From positions 543,413-607,412 of the forward strand of contig JAIWWG010000010.1 of the NCBI GenBank assembly GCA_025435555.1: a DNA stretch of 64,000 nt, written 5' to 3'. Source of the stretch: Chytriomyces cf. hyalinus JEL632. Lineage: Eukaryota; Chytridiomycota; Chytridiomycetes; Chytridiales; Chytriomycetaceae. The notes under the pieces are model-generated. The model ran no database searches and was not told the DNA's origin. It saw only the letters and a program-made list of their open reading frames with translations. Numbering within the stretch: the first letter of the stretch is position 1; each line of letters starts with the position of its first letter. The position numbers were made by a program, and so were the translations under genes. Positions 53,028-64,000 of the stretch are shown here, in pieces.

Positions 53028-56000
53028 ATGTCTGACTTCCCAATGAACCAAGCCACAAGCCCAGCTGAGTCCCAGCAAGTTAGCTCCCAAGAGCAACAGC
53101 TCCAACAAGTCCTCCAAGCCTACAACCAGTTGCTTGAAACCAACCAGTTTCTCATTCAAGAACTCAAAGCCATGCGCCATTGCGCTACCTCTGTCCAGTC
53201 TACCATCCAGCCAACCGTTGTCCCCTGCCAGACTTCAAAATGCCTTCTGTCAAGCCCATTGCCTTCTCCGGTTCCATTAGAACAAGCCTTCCCACGAACT
53301 TCAGAACTACTTGGGTGACTACCTCGATCATGCTCTTGAAATCTGCCATCTCTACAGTTTTGCCCCGTCTCTGTCCACACGAACTCACACTGGCCAACCT
53401 ACCTATGTGCAGTTTACCGCTGCAGGTCTCACCGATCATGCTTGTATCTCCTGGCGCCGAATTCCTGAATCTGAACGCGCCTCCATGACCTGGGACCAAT
53501 ACAAGGAATGGATCCAAAAAGCCTTTGGATCTCTACTCACCCTGCCACAAGCCATTGAAGCCATGGAAAAACTGAACCAGTCCAAGTCTGCTACCCTGTA
53601 CACTGCCCAATTCAACGAACTTGTATCTGCTGTTTCTGCTGCCAGTGTCACCTACGATGTCAAGCACCTCTGTATCAAGTATCTCCAAGGACTCAAGATG
53701 CATCTCAGAACCATGCCAGAACTGTTTCAAATCACTGACAACCTTGACAAGTTGCAACAAGAAGCAGAAAAGTCAGGCAACCTCATGTTTCGCCATGCCA
53801 GAAGAACCCAGAATGTCAGCCAGTCCTTTTGTGCCAACCAGACCTCCTTCAAGAAGCAGCCAAGTACCCGTCCTTTCGAAATGCATTTCCAAGCCTTGAT
53901 GACCCCATGGATCTCTCCAACACTGAACAGTCTCAGCCCTTTTAGTCCTTTCAACATCTCACGCCACAGCAAAAGGAGTTTTTTCGATCCAAGGGTTGGT
54001 GCCTTTATTGCCAATCCAAGAACCACAACACAGACCACTGCCAGAAGCTCCAAGAACGTAGCTTTCAAGCCCAGAAGCCCAACACCATCCAGTCTCGATC
54101 CAGTCACCAAGCCTCTTGCCAAGAAAGCCAAGGAAACAAATGCTACCAGTCTAAGTCACGAATCAATGCCACCACTCAAGTCCATTCTGAAGAAGACAAA
54201 GCTGCCATCAACTCAAGCTCTGTCTTTCAAGAATAATCGTTTTGAGCCTCTCAGCTTTAATGAATCAACCTGCCCTTTGACCACTGCCAACTCTGACTCC
54301 ACTACTACAGAACCCATGAACAAATTTGATTATCCCCAGTACAATTTACTCAGCATGAAGAACCACCACTCTTCTGCTTTCCCAGATGCCCCAGGCCTCC
54401 TTATCTGCCAAGGAACCATCCAAGACCATCCAGTCTCTATCCTGATCGACTCAGGTGCTACTCCAAGTTTTATCCACGCCAACCCACCATTTATCCAAGA
54501 CAGCTCTCTCCAAGCTCAAGATTACAAGATTAGATTAGCCAACAAGTCCCTCGTCCAAGGGAAACGAACGAAATCATTGCGACTGAAACTCCAAGGAACC
54601 TCATTCACTGACTCCAGAAGCTATACTGCCATGCCCGGCCTTGCCTATGACATTATTTTAGGAAAAGACTTCCTCAATGACTATAATCCAGAAATTGATT
54701 GGCCTTCCAATACCATCAAGAGTGGTCCTCATCAATGGACATGCACTCTACCAAGACCTCTACCAGAAGTACTATCAGCACAGCAATTTGATAAGCTGCT
54801 ACGCAAGAAACCAGACCCAGAAATGATAATCGGCCTCATGATATGCCAGACCATCCAAGACCAGCCAGACCAGACTCCAGACAAGAGTACTAAGCCAGAA
54901 CACTTCCAAGCCAGACCAGACTCCAGATGAAATTTTCAAGCCTACTACTGCTTCCAGTAATGAAGCCAACCTCATAGCAAGATCCAAGCTACCTCCAGAA
55001 GTCCTAGCCATTATAGACAAGTATCCAGAAGTACTTTTCCAGCCACTTGAAGGACTGCCTCCTTCCAGACCAACCAACATCAAGATTGATACCATCCCAG
55101 AAGCTGACAAGAACCCTCCTCATAGGCCCATCTACCCTATGAATGAAGAAGAACTCAAGGTCCTCAAGGAAGAGCTGACCTACCTCCTCAAGAACTCAAG
55201 AATCTGTGAATCTACCTCACCTTACAGTGCTCCAGTCTTCTTTGTCAAGCAGAAGAACAAGCTACGCCTAGTATTCGACTACTGTGCCCTGAACAAGTTA
55301 ACCATCAAGAACCGCGCCCAACTGCCAAACATCGTCAAAATGCTCAATCGCCTCTGCCGTGCCCATGTATTCTCCAAGCTTGACCTAGCCTCAGGTTTCC
55401 ACCAGCTACGAATCCTTGAAAGTCACATCCACAAGACAGCCTTTCAGACAAAATATGGACATTTTGAATGGACTGTAATGCCTTTTGGTTTAGCCAATGC
55501 TCCAGCTGCCTTCCAAGGCACAATCAGCTCCATCTTTCATGACTACATCGACCAGTTCCTCACTACCTACATTGACGACATCCTTGCCTACTCTGAGACC
55601 TACCAAAACCATCTCAAGCATCTAGATCTCACGCTCAAGCGTATGAAAGAACATAAGCTCCATGTACGGCTCCACAAGTGCTCCTTCCTTCAAGATCAAG
55701 TTGACTACCTCAGTTACCGTATCCACCAAGGCGCTATCTCTGTTCTACCAACTCGTACCTCTGCCATTCAAGACTTTGAAGAGCCTACAAGCTACTCAGA
55801 ACTTCTATCATTTCTCAGTGTAGCCAATACCATCCACCGTTTTGTCCACTGCCATGCCTTGCTGATAGCTCCACTCTCAGACCTCCTACATGACCACAAG
55901 ACCGTCTCATTTGAAGAGAAATGGAATGACAACGCCAGACACCACTTCTACCACGTCAAGAAAGCCCTTGCCTCACCAGAAATGCTAGCAATGTTCGACC

Positions 56001-56857
56001 CCTCCAAGCCTTTGCACCACACTGATTGGTCTGAACATGCCATTGCCGGTTACATCGCCCAGCCAGATGACAAGAACATTGAACAACCAGTTGCCTACTT
56101 CTCTCGAAAGTGCAAGAAAGAAGAGTCCAAGTACCACCCTTACATGGGAGAAATCCTTGCCTTAGTTGAATCCCTCAAACATTTCCGCTCCTACATCTAT
56201 GGTTGCTCTCAAGTACTAGCCTTTACCGACCACCAGTCTCTGAGACACATCCTTACCCAGCCAAAACTCCCACCGTTGGCTTGCTGATCTGCTCTCCTAC
56301 AATGTCAAGATCCAGTGGACACCAGGGGAGTGGAATACAGTTGCTGATGCCCTCTCAAGATGACGATTTGCCTCAGATGCCTCAGTTCAAGTTGACCTTT
56401 ACCAGAATGCCACCCCTGTCTCGGTAGAACTTCCAGATTCAATGCTACTGAACACTACCAAGCTCAAGATCACCGACAACCTCATAAATGATGTGAAAGA
56501 CATGAATACCACCGACCCAAAGTTCCTCAAGATTACCCAGTACCTCATAGACCCAGAAAACCCAGACACCTTTGAAAATGATCGTACCATGTCGGTACAA
56601 ATGGTGGTGGCACGCTGTATGAGGGTTTGTGACTTGAGGACTAGGTGCTACAACAATGATTTTGGTCTAAGAAGATGTTTATTTGCCTTGTGGAAGCTCT
56701 ACCATTTATACCCTTTGGAATAGAACATGAAAGAATCACTCTTAGGTGGAAAATCATGGGTATCTCCCTGGTTTTCTATTTTTTCACAGTAGAAATTATA
56801 AAGAACTGAGATGGAGAATCCCCGAACATCGCCAAGGACTGTTGGGCCTTTACCAAT
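53028..56857 (+). mobile_element. Ty3/gypsy retrotransposon, truncated and frameshifted
   Basis: Gag starts MSDFPMNQATSPAE at 53028 and shifts frame near 53230 and 53300. A long frame (53311-54930) has the capsid part, then the protease LIDSGATPSFI. The gag zinc knuckle (C-x2-C-x4-H-x4-C, with CLYCQSKNHNTDHC) is in another frame near 54000. Reverse transcriptase (55139-56287) has VFSKLDLASGFHQLR, MPFGLANAPAAFQ and YIDDIL; RNase H follows with HHTDWSEHAIAGY. A shift near 56280 is followed by WTPGEWNTVADALSR and a stop. An insertion at about 56589-56807 interrupts it. A last bit (IPEHRQGLLGLY) looks like the start of integrase. Integrase proper and the 3' LTR are missing. Not autonomous. Confidence 0.85.
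56589..56807. mobile_element. LTR-like insertion within the gypsy element
   Basis: About 219 bp from TGTCGGTAC to TTTTCACA, unrelated to the gypsy frame on either side: DTFEND(RT) before it and LRWRIPEHRQ after it. The ends are TG..CA. No clear target duplication was found, so this is tentative. Confidence 0.35.
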
Positions 56858-57937
56858 CCTAAAAGTTACGTTTTCAGTTTCTTTTATTCAAGTTACTCAG
56901 TAACACAAGTGCGGCGGCGAAAGATAGCAAAAATCACTCAAAAAAAAGTTCAGAAAACTCCAAAAAAATGAAGTAAAGCGCGGAGATGTTAACAAAACAG
57001 ATGGTCGGTAAAAGTAATACAATACGTATGGTCAGTTAGAGCTTGGCAGTTGGTTATCTGGGCTCCGGGTTTCGGCGAGGTCGTCCTCGTGAGACTCCCC
57101 CAGGTGGGTTTATGCGATTGCGAGGTTGGCGTTGTGGCAGTGGGCGTGCTGGTGCATCAGGCTCGGCCCAGTAGCCATTGGCTTGCTGTTGGAGATGGCG
57201 GCATTCGGTGTAGATGAGAGCTACGGCAGAAGAGACTTCGGTGTACGTGTCGATTTCGGAGGGCGGTGTATTCCGGACTTCATTTAGGATCGTATCAAGC
57301 CAGGTCATTCGGCCGGCAGGAGGTGCAAGCGTGTCCCAGTTGATGTGCAGGAGAGCAGTGGCACCAGAACAGTCAGCAGCATGGGATCGGGTCAGAACGT
57401 TGTTGCACTTGAGGCATGGTTCGTGTCGGGTAACAGCACCAAGAGTCCAGCGAAGGATGGTGTTGCGTGTCTTGCGGTCGATTCCCTTGCAGGTAGTCAG
57501 GTATGGCCGGACTGGGTCTTTGATTTCAACTTGGATTGCGCCAGCGATGGTGTCCAGGTTGTTGTCCATGTTGACAATGGATTTCTTGCGCAGTTTCTTG
57601 CGAGCATTGTCAGACAACGCTTGTTTTGGCTTTGGAGGGGACCGGAAGGGGACTTCGGCTGGGGGTGGACGAGCCAGTGGTTGCTGTCGAAAATCAATCC
57701 ATTTAGCATCCACATGAGTCACAAGTGGGTTGGAGCGAGCAAGACGGGGAAGACATTCCTGAAATGGTTTATCAGCGCCGAGCAGAGCGCCGCGCCAGAA
57801 ACGAACAGCCGGAATGGAGCGATCAGTCAAGTTATGCAAGCGCGAGGACCACATGAGATTGAGCTCCGTAGCACGGTGTTTGAACGGTTCGACTTGCAGC
57901 AGCTTGTGGAGTGCGGCAGCGGATGTGTTGCAGGGTC
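56858..57937 (-). mobile_element. 5'-truncated LINE copy A
   Basis: The 3' end lies at the low coordinate. It codes a C-terminal ORF (57054-57854, 266 codons) with a Cys-His motif, C-x2-C-x7-H-x3-C (CLKCNNVLTRSHAADC), typical of the end of LINE ORF2, then an Arg/Pro-rich tail. No reverse transcriptase is left. Its 3' end is inserted in the gypsy integrase start, and its 5' truncation abuts the 3' end of copy B. Confidence 0.8.
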
Positions 57938-60820
57938 CTAAAAGTTACGTTTTCAGTTTCTTTTATTCAAGTTACTCAGTAACACAAGTGCAGCGGCGAA
58001 AGATAGCAAAAATCACTCAAAAAAAAGTTCAGAAAACTCCAAAAAAATGAAGTAAAGCGCGGAGATGTTAACAAAACAGATGGTCGGTAAAAGTAATACA
58101 ATACGTATGGTCAGTTAGAGCTTGGCAGTTGGTTATCTGGGCTCCGGGTTTCGGCGAGGTCGTCCTCGTGAGACTCCCCCAGGTGGGTTTATGCGATTGC
58201 GAGGTTGGCGTTGTGGCAGTGGGCGTGCTGGTGCATCAGGCTCGGCCCAGTAGCCGTTGGCTTGCTGTTGGAGGTGGCGACATTTGGTGTAGATGAGTGC
58301 GACAGCGGCAGAGACATCATTGTAGGACTCAATTTCGGCAGGAGGTGTGTTGCGGGCGTCATTCAGGACAGCGTCGAGCCATGTCATGCAACCAATAGGT
58401 GGGGCGAGAGTAACATGGTTTGCACGCAGGAGGGCAGTGGCACCGGAGCAGTCAGCAGCGTGGGATCGGGTCAGAACGTCGGCACACTTGAGACACGGTT
58501 CATGGCAAGTGACAGCACCAAGAGTCCAGTGAAGGATGTTGTTGCGGGTCTTGTGGTCAATTCCTTTGCAGGCAGTGAGATACGGCCGGATGGGGTCGTC
58601 CATTTTGACTTGGATGGCACCAGCAATGGTGTCCGGGTCGTTGTCCAAATGGACAATTGATTCCTTGCGCAGCTTCTTGCGGACTGTGTCAGCCAGAGCA
58701 CGCTGAGGCTTTGGAGGGTGCTTGAATGGGACCTCCGCCGGAGGTGGAGGGACCAGTGGTTGCTGTCGAAGATCAATCCATTTAGCATCCTCATGAGTCA
58801 CAAGCGGGTTGGAATGAGCAAGACGGGGGAGACATTCCTGGAAGGGTTTGTCGACACCCAGAAGAGCGCCACGCCAGAACGGTACAGCTGGGATGGAGCG
58901 ATCGGTCGAGTTGTGCAGGCGGGCTGACCACATGAGGTTGAGTTCGGTAGCATGGTGCTTGAATGGCTCAACTTGCAGTAGCTTGTGGAGGGCAGCTGTG
59001 GACGTGTTGCGTGGCGTTGAGGTGAGGGTCCGTGTTGGACCGACTTGTACAGCTTGAGTGTGGACACTGAGGGAAGCTTGAGAGCAATGCCATACTCGAG
59101 AACAGGCCGGATGAAGCTCCTGTAGATGTTAAAAGATGCAGCGGGGGCCCAGCCCATTGCGTTCACACCAACCGACGCCAGTGCCACAATGACGCCACGT
59201 GCTTTTGCTTTTCGTTCCTTAGCCAGGAGAGCCCAGTTGATGCCATGTTGACCAAAGGGGATACTGAGGTATGGAGCTGTCTCCGAGGAGGGTAAATCCA
59301 TGTCGTACAGCTTGAGAGGGACATCACGCGTTGCTGGGGTTGGTCCGAGGTTGATACACTTGGACAGCAAGAACCGGATTCTGACAGTGTTGGACCATTC
59401 CTCACATGTGCGCAGCAGGACAGCAAGGTCATGTTGATTCGCACCGACAAGAGCTGTATCATCAGCAAACAGGAGGTTGTTGAGCTGGATACCGTTGATT
59501 CGGATTCGAGGGATTCCAGGCGCACGTAGCCAGATGCAGAGACCGTGGATATGGCAGTTGAAGAGTAATGGTGGCAGCTTAGCGCCCTGGAGAAGACTGC
59601 GGGTGTTTTCGATTGGATCGCTAATTGTACCAGCAACAACCAGGCTGCACGAGTTGTGGTCAAAGAGGTCTTGGAGGCGCACAAGCATGAATTCGTCCAG
59701 ACCAAAGACTTGCGACAGCATCTGCCAGAGAACCCGTCGATCCACTTTGTCATATGCGGCTTTGATGTCCAGCAGGATGGTTGATGCATGCTTGTTCATG
59801 TTCAGAGTCTCGTGGAGAACCATGGCTTGATCAAGGGAGGACCGACCGGGGTCTGAAGCCACCTTGGAAGTCATCGAGTCGTTGCATCACAGGTCCGAGT
59901 TCAGGAACAAGCAGCCGCTCATAGAGCCGTCGGATTGTACATGTCAGTGCAATGGGTTGGTAGTTTGTAATGTCTTGGTCAGATCCCTTCTTCTTGAAGA
60001 CCAGCACAATGAGTGCCTTCCTCCAGTCAGATGGGATGGTTGCAGCAGCGTGGACCATTGGCAGAAACACTTCAAGGACGTCGGCCATGTGGTCGCCACC
60101 AGCTTTGATGAGTTCAGCAGGGATTCCATCAGATCCGGTAGCTTTTCCCATTGGGAGTCCAGCAATTGCAGCTTTGATCGCATCCAGGTTAAAGACTTCC
60201 AGAGTTGATCGCGACTGAATTTCCTCAAGTTCAGGTGGCCAGTGGGTGGTGCACCAAAGGTGGTTCGAAAATGGGCTGCATGTTCATTGATTTTCACTGG
60301 ATCCAGTTTGCAGACAGTGCGATCCTTTCGGGACTTGGCGCCTTTCACCATGCGCATGAATGACGACATGTTTTGAGGTACTGTAAGCTTGTCGACAGCA
60401 TCTTCGAAGAGGACTTGCTTGCGTGCGGTCAGATCGGCGCGGTAGATACGTTGGGTGTTGGTCAAGTCGGTAGCACGATGTTTGATTTCGAGACAAGACA
60501 GCTCGCCACGCTCGATTTCTTGCTGCACGTTCGCAAGCTCCTGTTGCATGTTGTCCCGGCTTCACTCAAGCTCATCAGTCCAGAACTCCGATGGTTGGTG
60601 GTCAGAGACTTGTAGAACACCGATGGACTTGGATGCAGCATTTCGGACCCAAGACAGAAAACATTCCCAGGCCTCGTTGATCAGCGCTTGTGTTCTAGCA
60701 CGGTGTGGAGTGTGAGTAACGTTCAAAAGCGGGTCACGAGAAGTACTTCCCGGGAGGGGAGCGCCTACAAGGGGATCAGCGGTGTGTGCATCGCACTGTG
60801 TTGCACTTGTGCTATAGACC
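57938..60820 (-). mobile_element. LINE (non-LTR) copy B with reverse transcriptase
   Basis: The ORF2-like region in order on the minus strand: NEAWECFLSWVRNAASKS, a helical stretch (TARKQVLFEDAVDKL, MVKGAKSRKDRTVCKL), RT blocks GKATGSDGIPAELIKAGGDH, WRKALIVLVFKKKGS, DDFQGGFRP, then after a frameshift near 59850 SSLDQAMVL, LLDIKAAYDKVDR and LLFADDTALV. A C-terminal ORF (58133-58933) is homologous to copy A, separated by another shift near 58960. The endonuclease part is missing: the element is cut at about 60.7-60.8 kb, where it is fused to copia sequence. Confidence 0.82.
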
Positions 60821-63800
60821 CCTGCAGGGCTTTCCGTGCTTGTTCGCAGCAATTCCAGGCATAAGCAATCTTCCTGCTGCGTAGATGGGTTTGGAGCATC
60901 AGCAGAATGCTGGTGGGGGTGAGATGGACCAGCAGAGTGAGATGGACCAGAGAAGTCAGATAACGTTTCAGATACACAAGATGTTGCATCATCATCTTCA
61001 TCATTATCAAGATCCTGAGGTTCATTGTGATCCTGCATTTCTGCATGTTCAAGATCATCTGAAGGAGATGTGGTCTCTGTTGTTACAGAAGTATCATCTT
61101 GTATCTCTTCATTTAGTGAGGCTTGGACGGAAGTATCTTCTCCCCCCCTTGAAATGTGGGATCTCAAGTTGTATCTGGGTATACTCTCATCTTCAGATTC
61201 AGATTCAGACTCACTGGTTTTTCCTCTCTTTCTTTTGGTTGTTAGCCCTGAGAAGAGAGTATCATGGAATATACAATGTGCTATTGTAACTATCCTATTT
61301 GCTTGCAGATCATGAGCAATGTACAGAGTGTTTCCTTCATATCCTAAGAATATTCCAGGTGCACCTCTATTATTGTAGCTACCATGTCTTTGTTCAGGAT
61401 GTTTCCATAGTGTGACTTGGCAGCCAAAAGGGTAGAGGTTTGTGATATCTGGTTGTGTTCCCTTCCATAAGTTATAAGGTGTTGTACCCTTTATGGTAGG
61501 ATGGGTGAGTCTGTTTCTCAACCCAAATAGAGTATTTCAAGGCATAGCTCATATACTTTTTGGGTAGATGAGATTGAACCAACAAGGTGATAGCAGTTGC
61601 TTTGTGTTTACCAAAGTTTCTTTCTACCATCCCATTGTACTCTTTACTGTATGGAGGACTAGGCTCATTAATAATGCTTGGATCTCTGTTTGCACAGAAT
61701 TCAGCAAAACTGTCTCTGAGTTCACCACCATCATGTCTGATTGCACCAACTTTAGTTGGCTGTTGAGACAGTTCCCACTCAGATATAATCTTCCTATGGT
61801 ACCATGCAAGTGTCTTTGAGGAGATTCACAAGGTAGTGGTACACAATCTGTGTGGATTCTCTCTAACACTTTTGTTGCAGGTGAAGAAGTTGAAGTGATA
61901 GGTTTTTGATCTATCTTCCCAACTGCACATTCAGGACATTCCTCAATTGTTTTTGGAATGGTACTGAACTTGTCCAAGATTTTTACAAAGTGAGACAAGT
62001 CTTTGTCCTTCACAGCAGTTTTATTATCCTTAATAGAACTCAAGATGGTCTTAAAACTAAAGTGACCAAACTTATTGTGAATCCTCTTCAGGAACTGGTA
62101 ATCATCATCTGATTTAGAGATGTGTGGGATTTTAGTAATTTTCCCTGACAAAACTCTGGTAATGTTTACCTGTGCTTCATCCATGTCAGCCTGAGATACC
62201 ATCACTCTTGGGTTGCTGTATCTCTTGGAACCAGGTCTTTGGATGCTCAAGCTTGTTGGCATGGACTTGGTCAAGAACTGGCAAGTGCTGACTTTGGCAG
62301 ATTCATGAATTTTTCTCAGGGAGTCATGCAGTACATGCCGTTAACAACCTTGGCAATCTGGTGCTTAGTAGATTCTCCTGCTCCTTAGTAGTAGGCATGC
62401 TCAGAAGTAAGGATGATCCTGTCATCTGTTCCAGATAGCCATTTTGAGCAAGAGATGAGAGTGTCAGTCAGTTTGTTGCACAGAAGCACATCAGAAAATG
62501 TAGTTTGCTTACCACCAGAGTTGTGTACCAAATCTCCTTGCATCTGAATAGAAGACTGGTTATTAGTGGCATCTATGAGAAAATGTGGAGTAGTCACCTC
62601 AAGTACATTGTCCAAGACAAGTTCCACTGGAGTAACATGTTTACTGGCTCCACTATCTAGATAGATAGCTAGCCTGGCTAGGTAGTTACAGTTCTCATCA
62701 TTGTGGGAAGTGCTTTCATGGTGGGAGCACCATTTGCCTCCAGTGTTGTCTCTTGCTCTCTTTTCACCTGTCAGCTTGGCCTTGGTAGTAGGTTTCAAGA
62801 GGGCTTTGTCAGACATGCATCACTGATTTGCTGAAGGACCCCAGCAGAATCCATTGCATTGATATGTCTGTCAGCTTGGATACTAAGGAGGAGAGGTCCA
62901 AACTCTCTGTCACCAGGTGGGATCACCTCCATGAGCCTTCCTTTGAAGATGCTACCAAGTTGCTTGTCTAACTTGGCAGTGTGTCCTCCATTGATAATGA
63001 AGTATCTTTCCCTTAGGTCAGACCATTCCACTTGCTTGATTGGAAAGACTCCTTCAGTTTTGGCCCATCTTTGATTCCATTCATTGGTCATAGATGTGTA
63101 GTCCTTAGAGTTGCAATGAAGGAACAAAGCATCCAGCATCTCAGGAAGTGACTCCAGGCTGGAAAGAGTAGTCTGGCTGTGCATGACATCAATATGCTCC
63201 TTCAAGAGGGATACCCACTGGCTGTGGACCTTGAGTAGATTCTTGTACACTCTCAGGTTGCCTTCATATTCAGTTTTCTTGAGGGTGTAGAACCTTGCTT
63301 CTCTCTCAAACTGTCTTTTGTAGTTTTCCAGATTGAGTTTGTCTTGCTCCAACTCCAGCTTAGCCATTTCCAAGGTTGGGGCAGGTTGCTGGTCAACTTC
63401 CATGTCAGTAGCTTCATCTTCAGGAGCAGAGGGTGTAGTGAACTCTGATGAAGGGAGATGTATTAGCTTTGAAAGCAGGAGCATTAATAATAATGGTAGT
63501 ACCTTGTGGTTCAGAAGTAGTACCAGTATTTTGTTGGGTAGAGGCAACAGTAGCAGCAGCAGGAGTAGCTAGCTGGGTAGCCAACTTGAACACCAAGCCT
63601 TGTTGCTTCTTGTATTTGTCCTCCAGAGCTTGGGCAATAGAGGAGTGTCTTGCTTCAAACTGAGTAGTAGTCTCAGGCTCTGTAGGCTTGAAGGTTGTTG
63701 GATGAAACAGGATAGTATCTCCTCTCTTGTCTTTGGGAAGGTACAACTCTCCACCATGGGCAAATTTTTGTTCACCAGTGAGAAGGTACTGTCTCAACCA

Positions 63801-64000
63801 TATAGTGAACTCTCCAGCATCTGCATAAGCAGGTAGCTTCTTGAGCTCAGAGTTTGGCCCTTGTCCAGAGGTACTGGATGACTTGACCATTGTAGTGGCA
63901 CCTGTTTGGACAGTCTTGACCTTGGTGTAGGTAGCCACAGGGGTAGCATCCATGCTAGCATAGCCAGCAGAGGGAGCAAGTGCTACATCACTGTTGAAAA
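60700..64000 (-). mobile_element. Ty1/copia retrotransposon, damaged, runs off the window
   Basis: From the right edge: Gag pieces (63420-64000 and 62795-63547, two frames), Cys-His remnant (WCSHHESTSHNDENC) and protease YLDSGASKHVTP (62385-62816). Next come GAG-pre-integrase (HNKFGHFSFKTIL, CPECAVGK) and integrase starting ERIHTDC (61624-62274). The integrase then jumps to IRHDGGELRDSF and PYSKEYNGMVERN in another frame, so the segment between the first and second catalytic Asp is short. After a shift come TPYNLWKG, FGCQVTLWKHP and GIFLGYEGNTLY, then a Ser/Glu/Asp-rich linker. RNase H and reverse transcriptase are absent because LINE copy B takes over near 60.8 kb. Not autonomous. Confidence 0.83.

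Noticed and set aside
57214-57941. Plus-strand ORFs of 167-198 codons in the LINE region
   Set aside because: Antisense to the LINE C-terminal ORF, which is conserved between the two LINE copies on the minus strand.

Overview
The window looks like nuclear DNA of a filamentous or zoosporic fungus, possibly an early-diverging (chytrid-like) lineage. This is inferred from gene content and gene style: spliceosomal introns of about 50-80 nt with GT..AG ends, fungal families (SIN3, Sed5 syntaxin, Mep-type ammonium transporter, Cwc2, a fungal WD40 family, HET and NACHT modules, kexin-type secreted protein), and fungal-type Ty3/gypsy, copia and LINE elements. The taxon itself cannot be fixed from this sequence.

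Layout. 0-11 kb: the tail of an unidentified gene; a SET-domain methyltransferase (five exons); a decayed histidine acid phosphatase pseudogene; a secreted repeat protein; a WD40 protein; the splicing factor Cwc2; and a zinc-knuckle, glutamine-rich protein. 11.7-34.9 kb: a head-to-tail array of 17 zinc-finger loci, all on the minus strand, interrupted only by an ammonium transporter gene (13.0-14.8 kb). The members share a two/three-finger C-terminus, usually ending in a C2HC rather than C2H2 finger. Most share an intron that splits finger 1 at the same codon, and 14 of 17 carry a short N-terminal motif of the form G-x-G-G-(I/V)-(D/N)-(L/I)-L within otherwise disordered sequence. I do not know this motif from any described family. 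Three members (20.5, 28.8 and 31.5 kb) are broken by frameshifts, and one (24.2 kb) is a Crz1-like factor that may resemble the founder.

35-39.5 kb: a decayed NACHT-type NTPase, a HET-like gene in divergent orientation, a small unknown gene and a candidate PD-(D/E)XK-like protein. 39.9-50.4 kb: conserved housekeeping genes (SIN3 corepressor, Sed5/syntaxin-5, ribosomal protein eS21) with a poorly resolved 3 kb stretch between them that holds a diverged duplicated segment. 52.0-64.0 kb: a tRNA-Lys(CTT) gene followed by a nest of transposable elements: two solo LTRs, a truncated Ty3/gypsy element, two abutting LINE copies and a damaged copia element that runs off the window end.

The strongest candidate for an undescribed system is the zinc-finger array with its shared motif and nearly invariant DNA-contact fingers. 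It looks like a lineage-specific, actively duplicating and decaying transcription-factor family. SIN3, a general corepressor scaffold, lies 5 kb beyond its edge; any functional link is speculation.
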